A stretch of 64,000 bases of DNA, taken from assembly GCA_003134555.1 (NCBI GenBank), contig PLBO01000151.1:1-64000 (forward strand), in the 5' to 3' direction. Below, piece by piece: positions 51,966 to 60,916 of the stretch. Every line of letters starts with the position of its first letter. The stretch's first letter is position 1. The stretch is from Actinomycetota bacterium. Its GTDB lineage: Bacteria; Actinomycetota; Acidimicrobiia; IMCC26256; PALSA-610. The notes under the pieces were generated by a model that was not told where the DNA came from, searched no databases, and worked only from the letters and a program-made list of their open reading frames with translations. Made by a program: the position numbers and the translations under genes.

Positions 51966-53177
51966 GTGCGAAATCGACTGACCAGGCTGGGCGTCGTCGC
52001 GGGAGCCGTAGTGTCTGCCGTGATGGCGGCGTCAGCACTACCTGCGGGCGCGGCGCCCATTCCGAACACGGGGCCGACGATCCTGACGTGTGGCGTCACT
52101 GCCGGGGTCTGCCAGCATTCGCTCGGCCAGGCGGGCTCGGACACATCCTTTTGGATGATGAACGGCATCGCTCCGCAGTACAACGTGAACACGACGAAGA
52201 ACGTGAACACCGACTACGTCACCGAGATCCCGCCCGTCAACAGCGCGCCGTTCCCGGCGGGCACCTACGTGCCCGAGGACAACGTCGCGCCGGGCTACCT
52301 CTGGGACTCATTGACCACGGTCAATGGCCCCTGCGGTGGCGGGAGCACGCCGCCGAACGGCTCGTCGGCGGGTATCGCATGCCTGCTGGCGGACAAGACC
52401 GGCCAGGTCGACTTCGCCCGCTCGTCGCGGGGCCGCAAGAGCACTGACCCGGCGAACCTCGAGTTCTGGGCCTACGCCATCGGCGCGGTCGACTGGGTCA
52501 AGTTCCCGGGCTCGCACGCGCCCGCCACCCTGACGCCGACCCAGCTCATCAACATCTATACCTGCTCGGCGTCGACGCACCTCCCGATCGTCTCCAACTG
52601 GAATCAGGTCGGCGGCACCGCGGGTGCGATCGTCAAGTACGCGCCCCAGACCAGCTCCGGTACGTACAGCTTCTTCAACTCGAACGTGCTGAACGGCAAC
52701 ACGATCGACGCGAACTGCGACGCGAGCCACTTGTCGACGTTCCTCCAGGAGCACGACGCCCGCGCAGTGACGCTGGCTACCAAGCCCGGCGCCATCTACG
52801 CGTTCGACTACGCACGGTGGACCGCGCAGTCGAAGCAGTTCGAGGCTGACCTCCGCAACGGTGCGACGCTCGGCCAGATCAACGGCGTGGCCCCGAGCAC
52901 AACGACCGTCAACCCGGCGGGAACCTTCATCGACTCCCGCTGGATCTACAACGTGGTGCGCACGGACGCCCACCCGTCGTCGTACACGACCCAGACCGCG
53001 GACGTCCGGAAGTTGATCGGCGTGACGGCTTCGCCGTCGTCGACCGGCTACCTCTGCGCCGGCCTCGCGGCCCAGGCGATCACCCTCGCCGGCTTCGTGC
53101 CGATCGGGTCGGGTGTCACCGGCGGCTCCGGTAACCCGAACTCGACCTGCCGGTTCGAGCCGACTCCGATTCCGTAA
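51966..53177 (+). CDS. secreted PstS-like substrate-binding protein
   Basis: A 403-residue exported protein. A signal peptide ends near A-G-A-A-P (about residue 30), without lipobox or membrane anchor, so it is free in the cell envelope. The rest is a PBP-type fold with C-G-V, G-S-D-T-S-F-W-M-M near 57 (phosphate-loop-like) and many cysteine pairs (C42, C49, C123, C136 and others). It differs from PstS1 and PstS2 and is probably for a phosphate ester or organic ligand. GTG start after GGGAGGC. A single GTTCAC lies at 51908, too little to call a PHO box. Confidence 0.75.
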   Translation: MRNRLTRLGVVAGAVVSAVMAASALPAGAAPIPNTGPTILTCGVTAGVCQHSLGQAGSDTSFWMMNGIAPQYNVNTTKNVNTDYVTEIPPVNSAPFPAGTYVPEDNVAPGYLWDSLTTVNGPCGGGSTPPNGSSAGIACLLADKTGQVDFARSSRGRKSTDPANLEFWAYAIGAVDWVKFPGSHAPATLTPTQLINIYTCSASTHLPIVSNWNQVGGTAGAIVKYAPQTSSGTYSFFNSNVLNGNTIDANCDASHLSTFLQEHDARAVTLATKPGAIYAFDYARWTAQSKQFEADLRNGATLGQINGVAPSTTTVNPAGTFIDSRWIYNVVRTDAHPSSYTTQTADVRKLIGVTASPSSTGYLCAGLAAQAITLAGFVPIGSGVTGGSGNPNSTCRFEPTPIP

Positions 53178-53202
53178 TCTGCTCGTCGACTTCGACAAAC
53201 GA

Positions 53203-53237
53203 TCGGAGGTCCCGGCAACGGATGCCGGGACCTCCGA
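53203..53237. terminator. perfect 15-bp inverted repeat
   Basis: TCGGAGGTCCCGGCA (53203-53217), loop ACGGA, then its exact reverse complement (53223-53237). It follows the PstS-like gene by 25 bases and is followed by CTCGTTTC rather than a U-run; a strong GC-rich hairpin of this kind probably stops or protects the upstream mRNA. It is the strongest hairpin in the window. Confidence 0.75.
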
Positions 53238-53262
53238 CTCGTTTCACGCTCTGGAGGTATAC

Positions 53263-53898
53263 GTGGTCATCGCTGCGACCCGTCGGCGCGCCGGACAGAT
53301 GCTCGCGGTCGGATTGGGGACGGCCGTTGTCGTCGCGGGCTGCGGGAGCAGCAGTCACCCGAAGGCATCGCCGAGCTCGACGACTTCGACCACCTACACG
53401 ACCTCCACAACTTCTCCGAGCACCTCCGGATCGACGTCGATCCCGCGGACGGCCTCGACGGAGGATCCGAACCAGCTGTACAACCCGATCCCCTTCAACG
53501 TCGGCGACGTGGTGGGCCTGCCCAACGGCTGGAGCATGCAGGTCAGGAAGGTGAAGCTGTCGTATGCGCCGGCCGGACTCGCGGCCGCGCCGGACGGCCA
53601 GCAGTACGTGGGCGTAGAGATCAAGATGGTGAATGTCGGGCCCGAAGCGGTGAGCGTGAACGCCACGAAGATCTTCACGATCGCCGACGACAGGAACGGG
53701 CAGCATCCGGCGGTCGCCGTCGCCGGGCATCCGAACGGTCTCGACGGCAGCTACGCCCCCGGCACCGGCCGCACCGGCGAGCTGGTCTTCGCGGTGCCCT
53801 TCGGGCGCCAGTTGCGCATGTTGCTCGACGGGCCGGCGATCGGGACGCAGCGCACGGTGTTCCAGATCGACCCGCCGAAAGTGCCCCCGCGCGACTGA
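53263..53898 (+). CDS. DUF4352-like lipoprotein
   Basis: A 211-residue lipoprotein. The signal peptide ends in V-V-V-A-G-C (C26); a 45-residue Ser/Thr-rich linker follows, then a C-terminal immunoglobulin-like domain (about 80-205) with V-G-V-E-I-K-M-V-N-V-G and G-R-T-G-E-L-V-F-A-V-P, the pattern of the DUF4352/telomeric-repeat-binding-factor-2-like family. Such proteins often sit near surface binding proteins; function unknown. GTG at 53263 after CTGGAGG. Convergent with the peroxiredoxin gene. Confidence 0.78.
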   Translation: MVIAATRRRAGQMLAVGLGTAVVVAGCGSSSHPKASPSSTTSTTYTTSTTSPSTSGSTSIPRTASTEDPNQLYNPIPFNVGDVVGLPNGWSMQVRKVKLSYAPAGLAAAPDGQQYVGVEIKMVNVGPEAVSVNATKIFTIADDRNGQHPAVAVAGHPNGLDGSYAPGTGRTGELVFAVPFGRQLRMLLDGPAIGTQRTVFQIDPPKVPPRD

Positions 53899-53932
53899 CC
53901 GTCTCGGTCACGGCGCGACGGGTCGTGAGTAC

Positions 53933-54394
53933 CTAGAGCTTCGCGAGGGCCGCGTCGTACTCGGCCTTGTCGCGGGGCGTACCGAGATTCGGCGACTCGA
54001 AGTCGTCGACGATCTTGCCCTGCTTGTCGATCACGAACGTGGCGCGATTCGCGCAGCCGAGCTGCTCGTTGAAGACGCCGTACGCCCGGGCGACCGCGCC
54101 GTGCGGCCAGAAGTCGCTCAGCACCGGGAACGTGAAGCCCTGCTCCTCCGCCCACTTCTTCTGCGCGTGGCGCGAGTCGCACGAGATCGCGAGCACTTGC
54201 GCGCTGGCGCTCTGGTATTCGGAGAGGTTGTCGCGAAGCGAGCACAGCTCGCCCTGGCACACTCCGGTGAACGTGAACGGATAGAACACGAGCACGACGT
54301 TCTGCTCGTCGCGGAACGACGAGAGCGTCACGTCGTCGCCGTCCTGGTCCTTCAGTGTGAAATCGGGTGCTTCGGCGCCGGGCGCAAGGGTCAT
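53933..54394 (-). CDS. peroxiredoxin (AhpE/Bcp-like)
   Basis: A 153-residue thiol peroxidase reducing hydrogen peroxide and alkyl hydroperoxides. The peroxidatic cysteine is C46 in F-T-F-T-G-V-C-Q-G-E-L-C, the AhpE-type loop; C51 five residues on, absent in typical AhpE as far as I recall, could be a resolving cysteine. Thr in P-F-T-F-T and the later Arg (R-A-T-F-V-I-D) complete the active site. ATG at 54394; the long upstream frame is not real. It is convergent with the lipoprotein and follows the phosphatase gene. Confidence 0.88.
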   Translation of the reverse strand: MTLAPGAEAPDFTLKDQDGDDVTLSSFRDEQNVVLVFYPFTFTGVCQGELCSLRDNLSEYQSASAQVLAISCDSRHAQKKWAEEQGFTFPVLSDFWPHGAVARAYGVFNEQLGCANRATFVIDKQGKIVDDFESPNLGTPRDKAEYDAALAKL

Positions 54395-54491
54395 CTGTGC
54401 AGTCCTTCCGGGGGGAAACGCGCAGTCTACGAATCGTCGCCGGCTCTCCGGTGCGCGACGACTTCGGAGTAGCGACGAACGCCGGCGAGTA

Positions 54492-54959
54492 CTAGTCGGG
54501 CGGGGCCGGCAAATATCGAGCCGACGTGACCTCGCCCGTCGCATCGGTGTCGAGCGCCCACGTCGAGCCCTTCGGCCATTGCGGTGCGGCACCGATGTCG
54601 ACGCCGTGTTCCGCGTAGTGCTGCAGGAGCATCGGTATGACGTCGCCGTGCGTGCAGAACACCGCACCGTGTGTCGTGTGCTTCTGCACGAGCGCCAGCG
54701 CCTCGTCGAGTGTGGCGCCTTCGGCGAGCGCGTCGACCGGTTCGATCGCGACACCGCGTTCACCGGAGAGCGGAACCACGGTCTCCATACAGCGTACGTA
54801 CGGGCTGGACAGCAACCGCTCGAAGGGCGCGTCGGCGATGACTTCGAGCAGTCCGCGCGCTTGTAGGTGACCGCGTCCCGAAAGCGGACGCAGCCGATCG
54901 TCTCCATCCCAGACGTGGCGCTCTCCCGCTTTCGCGTGGCGAACGAGATAGATGGTCAC
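54492..54959 (-). CDS. SixA-like histidine phosphatase
   Basis: A 155-residue phosphohistidine/phosphoester phosphatase of the R-H-G superfamily. The catalytic R-H-A (R7, H8 in L-V-R-H-A-K-A-G-E) is at the N-terminus, the second catalytic histidine is in F-C-T-H-G-D (about 103), and the E of P-L-S-G-R-G/E-G-A-T is present. It matches the C-terminal half of mycobacterial MutT1. The GTG overlaps the NUDIX stop by one base (TAGTG) and has GGAGGTTC upstream, so the two are translated in near equal amount. Confidence 0.86.
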   Translation of the reverse strand: MTIYLVRHAKAGERHVWDGDDRLRPLSGRGHLQARGLLEVIADAPFERLLSSPYVRCMETVVPLSGERGVAIEPVDALAEGATLDEALALVQKHTTHGAVFCTHGDVIPMLLQHYAEHGVDIGAAPQWPKGSTWALDTDATGEVTSARYLPAPPD

Positions 54960-55393
54960 TACGAACCTCCGCGGGAGATGTTGTCGACCGCCGAGACCAG
55001 GCGGCGGTCGTGTTCGTACGACAGCAGTGTCGCCGCTTCCGCGGCCGTAATCCAACGCACCTCGTCGACCTCGTCGTTCGGATTCCACGAGGTTGTACCC
55101 ACTGGTGTCATCCTCCAGTAATGCACGACCTTGGGGCGACCGTGCCGGTCGACGTATTCGCTGGTCGGGAGGACGACGCCGAGCTCGACCCGGACGCCCG
55201 TCTCCTCTTCGATCTCTCGCCGCGCCGCGTCCTCGAACGACTCACCGGGTTCGAGCTTGCCCTTCGGAAGGCTCCAATCGTCGTAGCGCGGCCGGTGGAC
55301 GACGAGGTATTCGAGCGATCCGCCGGACGCTCCATGGATTGCATCGCGCGTCACGACGCCACCCGCGGCGCGAACGACGTTCCGCTTGCTCAC
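54959..55393 (-). CDS. NUDIX hydrolase (MutT1 N-terminal-like)
   Basis: A 144-residue NUDIX pyrophosphatase with box G-x5-E-x7-R-E-x-x-E-E-x-G-V at 45-67 (G45, E51, R59-E60-I-E-E). It opens V-V-R-A-A-G-G-V-V, as does mycobacterial MutT1, which breaks down 8-oxo-dGTP and diadenosine polyphosphates. In that protein a histidine phosphatase domain follows in the same chain; here it is the next gene. GTG start overlaps the CHAD stop (GTGA). Confidence 0.88.
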   Translation of the reverse strand: MSKRNVVRAAGGVVTRDAIHGASGGSLEYLVVHRPRYDDWSLPKGKLEPGESFEDAARREIEEETGVRVELGVVLPTSEYVDRHGRPKVVHYWRMTPVGTTSWNPNDEVDEVRWITAAEAATLLSYEHDRRLVSAVDNISRGGS

Positions 55394-56262
55394 AACCAGC
55401 CGCGCACACGCTTGGTGTCGGCCCGCCGCCACGCCGCGGGGAACTGGGCCCGGGCCGCGGCCGCGGCCTCGCGTTCGATCTGAGCGAGCATCCCGATCGC
55501 GTACGCCTCGGCGGGCGAGCACTCGTGCGCGGTCTTGACGAGCCACGCGCCGGCGACGACGGCGTCGTGGTGCTCGCCCAGCACCTCTTGCACCTTCGCC
55601 ATTGCGCGGGCGAGCCGCTGCGCGCGCTTGCCGAACGCGGGTTCGCACGCTTCCGCCGCGTAGCGGCACCGCTTGGCTCGCACTCGAGTCGAGTGCAACG
55701 CCTCGTCCGGAGGGTTGTCGCCCAACTTGCGCACCGCACGCCGGACCTTCTTCCACTGGCTGCGCACCACGGGCGCCAGCGCGTCGGAAGCGGGGGCGAG
55801 AGCGGCGGCGGTGAACGCGGGACGCGCCGCGGCCGCCGCGAGCCGGGACCGCAATTGCGTGTAGCGCGCCTGGCTCAACGCCGCGACCAGATCGAATCTC
55901 GCCGCGGCGCGGTCGGCGTCGAGCCGGCGTACGACGCGTCGCGCCGCTTCCGCCTCGGCCGGCGGGAGAAGCTGGGCGTGGTTGCGCAAACGATCACGCT
56001 GCACCTCGATGTCGCGTACCGCTCCGAGCTCGGAACCCAACCACCGCAGCTCGGCGCGAAGGTCGGCGGCCCACTGCGCGTCGACGAACTGCTCGAACGT
56101 CCGCAGGTCGGAACGGAGCCGGCGCGTCGCCACGCGTGCTTGGTGGACCGACTCGGGATCGTCGCCGATCCGGAGTTCCGCCTCGTAGGTGATCAGTCGC
56201 GCGTACGACTGCGTGATCGCCCGGCGCACAACCTCGGCAACGGTGATGTCGCGACCGCTCAT
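55390..56262 (-). CDS. CHAD domain protein (polyphosphate-binding)
   Basis: A 290-residue all-helical protein with two four-helix halves, each carrying the conserved basic motif of CHAD: V-H-Q-A-R-V-A-T-R-R-L-R near 39-50 and L-H-S-T-R-V-R-A-K-R-C-R-Y near 189-201. The rows of Arg, Lys and His bind polyphosphate; CHAD proteins sit on polyP granules. It lies 4 bases after ppk1 and is coupled to the NUDIX gene, so all four belong to one polyphosphate operon. The usual CYTH partner domain is absent. Confidence 0.88.
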   Translation of the reverse strand: MSGRDITVAEVVRRAITQSYARLITYEAELRIGDDPESVHQARVATRRLRSDLRTFEQFVDAQWAADLRAELRWLGSELGAVRDIEVQRDRLRNHAQLLPPAEAEAARRVVRRLDADRAAARFDLVAALSQARYTQLRSRLAAAAARPAFTAAALAPASDALAPVVRSQWKKVRRAVRKLGDNPPDEALHSTRVRAKRCRYAAEACEPAFGKRAQRLARAMAKVQEVLGEHHDAVVAGAWLVKTAHECSPAEAYAIGMLAQIEREAAAAARAQFPAAWRRADTKRVRGWL

Positions 56263-56266
56263 GGCA

Positions 56267-58342
56267 TCAGCCGTCGGGCGTGCGGACTTTGGCGCGTGCC
56301 ACCGCCAGCTCCTGGAACCGAACCTGTGACTCGACGCCGGCCACCGTCTCGACCTTGTGCCACGTGCCGTCGCGCTCGAGCGTCCAGGCGAGCACGTCGT
56401 CGGCGAAGTTGATCGTGAGGATCTCGTCGAGGCGCGCGCGCATACGCGCGTCGGTGATGCGCAGCATCGCTTCGACGCGTCGGTCGAGGTTGCGGGGCAT
56501 GAGGTCGGCGGAACCGATGACGTACTCGGTGTCCGGGTCGCCCGCCTTGCCGAAGCGGATGATCCGCGAGTGCTCGAGGTACCGGCCGACGACCGAACGC
56601 ACGGTGATGTTTTCCGACAGCCCGGGCACGCCGGCGCGCAGGCAGCAGATGCTGCGGACGACGAGATCGATCTTCGCCCCGGCCTCGGACGCGGCGTACA
56701 GCTCGTCGATCATCTCCGAGTCGACGAGCGCGTTGATCTTCATCGTGATCTCGCCGTCGGGTTGGGCTTGTCCGCGAATCAGGTCGCGCAACTCGTCGCG
56801 CAGGTGCATTGGCGCGACCAGCAGCCTTCGATACTCGCCCGGCCGGCTGTAGCCGGTGAGGTGGTTGAACAGCTCCGACAGATCGGAGCCGAGATCGGGG
56901 TCGCTCGACAGCACACCGAGGTCTTCGTAGCTCGTGGCCGTCTTGGGGTTGTAGTTGCCGGTGCCGAAGTGGCAGTAGCGCCGGATCCCGTCGGCCTCTT
57001 GGCGCACGACCAGCAGGACCTTGGCGTGAGTCTTGAGCCCGACGAGTCCGTACACCACGTGCGCGCCGGCCTGCTCGAGCATTCGGGCCCGTTCGATGTT
57101 CGCCTGCTCGTCGAAGCGCGCCTTCAGCTCGACGAGCGCGACGACCTGCTTCCCCGCCTCGGCGGCCTTGACGAGCGACGCGACGATGCCCGCCTCGTCG
57201 CCACCGGTGCGATACAGCGCCTGTTTGATCGCGAGCACGGAGTCGTCGCTCGCGGCCTGCTCCACGAACGCCTCGACCGAGTTCGCGAACGAGTCGTAGG
57301 GGTGGTGCAGGAGCACGTCGCCGCTTCGCATTGCCCAGAAGACGTCGCTTTCCTTGCCACCGACGAGCGGCGGCGGATTCTGCGGTGTGAACGGCGCGTA
57401 CTTCAGCTCGGGTCGGCGCAGGCCGTAGAGGTCCCAGAGCCCGTTCAGGTCGAGTGGCGCGTCGACCTGATAGACGTCGTTCGGGCCGAGCTCGAGCTCG
57501 CGGCACAACAGCGCGAGCACCTCGGGGGTGATGTTCGTGTCGACCTCGAGCCGAACGGCGAGGCCGAACTTCGTCCGTTGCCGCAACGAGATCTCCATCG
57601 CGGCGAGAAGATCCTCGGATTCGTCGCTGAGCTCGATGTCGGCGTCGCGGGTCACGCGGAAAGGATGCTGCGCGAGCACCTCCATGCCGGGGAACAGCGC
57701 GTCGAGATGAGCCGCGATCACCTGCTCGAGCGGTACGTACTGTGCGCTGTCGGGCACGCTCACGAACCGGGGGAGGAGCGGCGGCACCTTGACCCGGGCG
57801 AAGCGTTCCTCGCCATTCGAACGATCGCGCACGACGACCGCGAGATTGAGCGACAGGTTCGAGATGTACGGGAACGGGTGCGCGGGGTCGACGGCAAGAG
57901 GAGTGAGCACCGGGAAGATCCGGTCTTCGAACACGCGTGTGAGTTGCGCCTGAGAGTCGGAGTCGAGCTCGTGCCAGGCGGTGAAGGCGACGCCGGCCTC
58001 TTGGAGCGCGGGCCCGATCTCCTTGGTGAACGCGGTGGCCTGGCGCTCCACCAGCTCTTCGACGCGCGCCCGGATCGCGCGGAGCTGCTCGACCTGGTCG
58101 AGACCGTCGGGTGACGTCGAGCGCACGCCGACCGCCAGCTGTTCCTTGATGCCCGCGACCCGCACCTGGAAGAACTCGTCGATGTTGCCGCTGAAGATCG
58201 CGAGGAACTTGGCGCGTTCGAGCAGCGGGAGCGAGGGATCCTCGGCGAGCGCGAGCACCCGCGCCTGGAATTCGAGCATCGAGAGTTCCCGATTGAGGTA
58301 GCGGGAACCGTCCCGCGCCGTGCTCGTTTCCGGCGGGCTCAT
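56267..58342 (-). CDS. ppk1: polyphosphate kinase
   Basis: A 691-residue enzyme making polyphosphate from ATP. It has the N-terminal Y-L-N-R-E-L-S-M-L-E-F, the autophosphorylated histidine in G-L-K-T-H-A-K (H439) near E. coli H435, and the C-terminal domains with M-P-R-N-L-D-R-R-V-E. The length equals a normal PPK1. The ATG at 58342 is chosen because TACCAT stands 7 bases upstream (58355-58350); much longer upstream frames overlap the divergent MFS gene. First gene of ppk1, CHAD, NUDIX, SixA; it stores the phosphate taken up by the two Pst systems. Confidence 0.95.
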   Translation of the reverse strand: MSPPETSTARDGSRYLNRELSMLEFQARVLALAEDPSLPLLERAKFLAIFSGNIDEFFQVRVAGIKEQLAVGVRSTSPDGLDQVEQLRAIRARVEELVERQATAFTKEIGPALQEAGVAFTAWHELDSDSQAQLTRVFEDRIFPVLTPLAVDPAHPFPYISNLSLNLAVVVRDRSNGEERFARVKVPPLLPRFVSVPDSAQYVPLEQVIAAHLDALFPGMEVLAQHPFRVTRDADIELSDESEDLLAAMEISLRQRTKFGLAVRLEVDTNITPEVLALLCRELELGPNDVYQVDAPLDLNGLWDLYGLRRPELKYAPFTPQNPPPLVGGKESDVFWAMRSGDVLLHHPYDSFANSVEAFVEQAASDDSVLAIKQALYRTGGDEAGIVASLVKAAEAGKQVVALVELKARFDEQANIERARMLEQAGAHVVYGLVGLKTHAKVLLVVRQEADGIRRYCHFGTGNYNPKTATSYEDLGVLSSDPDLGSDLSELFNHLTGYSRPGEYRRLLVAPMHLRDELRDLIRGQAQPDGEITMKINALVDSEMIDELYAASEAGAKIDLVVRSICCLRAGVPGLSENITVRSVVGRYLEHSRIIRFGKAGDPDTEYVIGSADLMPRNLDRRVEAMLRITDARMRARLDEILTINFADDVLAWTLERDGTWHKVETVAGVESQVRFQELAVARAKVRTPDG

Positions 58343-58349
58343 GGCGTCA

Positions 58350-58355
58350 ATGGTA
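58350..58355 (-). promoter_or_regulatory. leaderless -10 element of ppk1
   Basis: TACCAT on the minus strand, 7 bases before the ATG at 58342. No PHO-box-like GTTCAC repeat was seen near it. Confidence 0.45.
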
Positions 58356-58432
58356 TGGGCTCGGCGAACTGCCCGCTCCCGGGCGAGCGCGTGAGCGAGC
58401 GCGTTCCGTGACCTTCCCCCGGTCGAGCTCGG

Positions 58433-59671
58433 ATGGGCGTCGTACGATGGCGCGCTACGGATACGCGCGCCCGCCTCGAGTCGACGACGTTCACGCCGTT
58501 TGCCCGGCTCGCGCTCGCCCACGCGGTCGGCACGGCCGGCGACGTGTTCGTGACCGTGTCGCTCGCGGGCTCGCTCTTCTTCGACGTGGGGGTCGGCGCC
58601 GCCCGTCCGAAGGTCCTGCTGTACCTGATACTTACGATGGCGCCGTTCGCGCTCGTAGCGCCGGTGCTCGGGCCCTTCCTCGATCGCACCCGTGGCGGCC
58701 GACGACTGATGGTGGCGGCGTCGATGGGCGGGCGCGCGGTCCTCTGCCTGCTCATGGCGAACCAGGTCAACAGCCCTCTGCTGTTTCCGCTCGCGTTCGG
58801 TGCGCTCGTGCTCTCGAAGGGCCAATCGGTCGCCAAGAGCGCGCTGGTTCCCGCGGTCGTCGATTCGCACGACGAGCTCGTGCTCGCGAACTCTCGGCTC
58901 GCCATCATCGGAGTTGTGGGCGCAACGGTTGCCGCTCCGATCGCCGCACTCATCCTCAAGATCGCGAGCGCGTCGTGGGTGTTGCGCACCGGCTCACTGG
59001 TCTTCGTCGTCGGCACCGTGTGCGCGTTCGGGATACCTCGGGCCAAGCGGGTGGGGTCCGAGGAGACAGTTGACGAACGCGACGCCCTCCACGCTCCCAG
59101 CGTCGTCATCGCCGGAACGGCGATGGGGTTGTTGCGCAGTGTCGTCGGCTTCTTCACGTTCTTCGCCGCGTTCGCCATGAAGCGCTCGCACGAGCCGGCG
59201 TGGGTCTTCGGCCTCGTGCTCGCGGCGAGCGCGGCGGGCAACGGCCTCGGGACGGTGATCTCGCCGTTCCTGCGGAAGAAGGTGCGCGAGGAATGGATGC
59301 TCGCGGGCGCCTTGCTCGTTCCCGCGCTTCCGCTCGTGATCGCCGCACGCGACTACGGGCGGGTGTCGCTCGTCGCGGCGGCCGCGACCGTCGCCGCGGC
59401 AACGGCCTGCGGACGGGTCGCGTTCGACAGCCTCCTGCAGCGCGACGGCGCGGAGTCGGTGCGCGGTCGTGCGTTCGCCCGATTCGAGACCCGCTTCCAA
59501 CTGGTTTGGGTTGCCGGTGGAGTCGGCGCCGTCGTGTTTCCCGGCGGCGGGCGAGGTGGCATCTTCGTCGTCGCGGTCGTCCTGCTGTTCGCCGGTCTGT
59601 CGTACGTCGGCGCCTTCCGCCGCGCCGCGGCGGCGCGAAATGCTCCCGCGGCGCCGCCCCCGTCGGGCTAG
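58433..59671 (+). CDS. MFS transporter
   Basis: A 412-residue membrane protein with about twelve hydrophobic helices, opening with F-T-P-F-A-R-L-A-L-A-H-A-V-G-T-A-G-D-V-F and carrying the MFS loop pattern G-P-F-L-D-R-T-R-G-G-R-R between helices 2 and 3 (about 80-92). Drug or nucleoside transport is possible; the substrate is unknown. ATG at 58433. Its stop TAG is the start of TAGAAC, the likely -10 of the next gene. Confidence 0.8.
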   Translation: MGVVRWRATDTRARLESTTFTPFARLALAHAVGTAGDVFVTVSLAGSLFFDVGVGAARPKVLLYLILTMAPFALVAPVLGPFLDRTRGGRRLMVAASMGGRAVLCLLMANQVNSPLLFPLAFGALVLSKGQSVAKSALVPAVVDSHDELVLANSRLAIIGVVGATVAAPIAALILKIASASWVLRTGSLVFVVGTVCAFGIPRAKRVGSEETVDERDALHAPSVVIAGTAMGLLRSVVGFFTFFAAFAMKRSHEPAWVFGLVLAASAAGNGLGTVISPFLRKKVREEWMLAGALLVPALPLVIAARDYGRVSLVAAAATVAAATACGRVAFDSLLQRDGAESVRGRAFARFETRFQLVWVAGGVGAVVFPGGGRGGIFVVAVVLLFAGLSYVGAFRRAAAARNAPAAPPPSG

Positions 59672-59674
59672 AAC
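59669..59674 (+). promoter_or_regulatory. possible -10 element TAGAAC built on the MFS stop codon
   Basis: TAGAAC begins with the TAG stop of the MFS gene and lies 6 bases before the ATG at 59681. The last base is C rather than T, so this is a weak match. Confidence 0.35.
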
Positions 59675-59680
59675 GGGCAG

Positions 59681-60898
59681 ATGTCTTTGGAGATCCGCGC
59701 GGTCGAACCGGACGAGGTCGACGATCTGCTGCTCGCCGACCAGCGCGGCTTCGGTGGCGAACCGCTGCGGCCGGGCGCGTCGCGCAGCTGGACGACGGGC
59801 GAGCTCGAGCGCACCCGGGTCGCGTTCGAGGCCGGCCGCATGGTCGGCGTGTCGCGGACCTACTCGTTCGAGCTCACGATGCCGGGCGGCGCGTTCCTCC
59901 CTGCCGCGGCGGTGTCGTGGGTCTCGGTCTTGCCCACGCACCGCCGGCGCGGTGTGCTCACGCGACTCATGGCCGCGATGCACGACGACGCGCGCGCGCG
60001 CGACGAGCCCGCCGCGATCCTCACCGCGTCCGAAGGTGCGATCTACACGCGCTTCGGATACGGCGTCGCGACGTGGCGGCTCGGTCTCACCGCCGAGCGG
60101 GCTCGCATCGCGTTCGCGCGTCCGGACGACGACGAGGGCACGACGCGCCTCGTTTCACGCGAGGACGCCGAGATCGCGTGCCCCGAAATTTACGACCGGG
60201 CGCGCCGCACCCGCGCGGGAATGGTCACCCGACCCGATTTCTGGTGGCCGCAGGTGTTCTGGGAGTACATCGTCGGACGCGCGAAAGCATCCTTCGTCGC
60301 GATCCATGCCGACGCGCAGGGTCGCGACGACGGCTACGTCGTCTACGAAATCGGTGGCGACTGGTCCGGCGGGCTTCCTGATCGACGATTGTCGATCATC
60401 GACATGCAAGCCGAATCACCCGCAACTTGGATCAGCCTGTGGCGCTACGCGTTCGGCATCGATCTGATCGGCACGGTCGCGGCGTCGAATCTTCCGATCG
60501 ACGATCCGCTCCGGCACGTCGTCGTCGACAGTCGCCGGGTGCGCGTCGACTACGTGAACGACCATCTGTGGCTCGCGCCGCTCGATCCCCTCGGAGTGTT
60601 GAGCGCGCGCAGCTATGCCGTGTCGGGCCGGGTCGTCGTCGAGGTGCACGCGCCCGACGGAACGCGGTCGCTCGTGGCGGTCGAGGTCGGCGACGACGGT
60701 ACGAGCTGCGTCGCCACGACCGAGCCGCCGGATCTGGTCTGCGATTCGAGAGTGCTCGGCATGTGCGCGTTAGGGGGAAACCGTTGGAGCGAGCTCGCCG
60801 ACGCCGGGCGGCTCGACGTCCGCCGCCCCGAGGTGCTCACCCTCGCCGATGCCATGTTCCTCGCCACGCCCGCGCCCGCGCTGCTCTCGCACTTCTGA
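59681..60898 (+). CDS. Eis-like GNAT acetyltransferase
   Basis: A 405-residue protein with the three-domain plan of mycobacterial Eis: N-terminal GNAT with the acetyl-CoA loop H-R-R-R-G-V-L-T (near 87-94), a middle GNAT-like domain and a C-terminal SCP2-like domain. The chain ends in S-H-F; in Eis the C-terminal carboxylate of a final Phe is the general base. Eis acetylates aminoglycosides and other amines at several positions; what this one modifies is unknown. Convergent with the dehydrogenase gene. Confidence 0.83.
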   Translation: MSLEIRAVEPDEVDDLLLADQRGFGGEPLRPGASRSWTTGELERTRVAFEAGRMVGVSRTYSFELTMPGGAFLPAAAVSWVSVLPTHRRRGVLTRLMAAMHDDARARDEPAAILTASEGAIYTRFGYGVATWRLGLTAERARIAFARPDDDEGTTRLVSREDAEIACPEIYDRARRTRAGMVTRPDFWWPQVFWEYIVGRAKASFVAIHADAQGRDDGYVVYEIGGDWSGGLPDRRLSIIDMQAESPATWISLWRYAFGIDLIGTVAASNLPIDDPLRHVVVDSRRVRVDYVNDHLWLAPLDPLGVLSARSYAVSGRVVVEVHAPDGTRSLVAVEVGDDGTSCVATTEPPDLVCDSRVLGMCALGGNRWSELADAGRLDVRRPEVLTLADAMFLATPAPALLSHF

Positions 60899-60916
60899 AC
60901 CTGAGTCGCGCAACCG

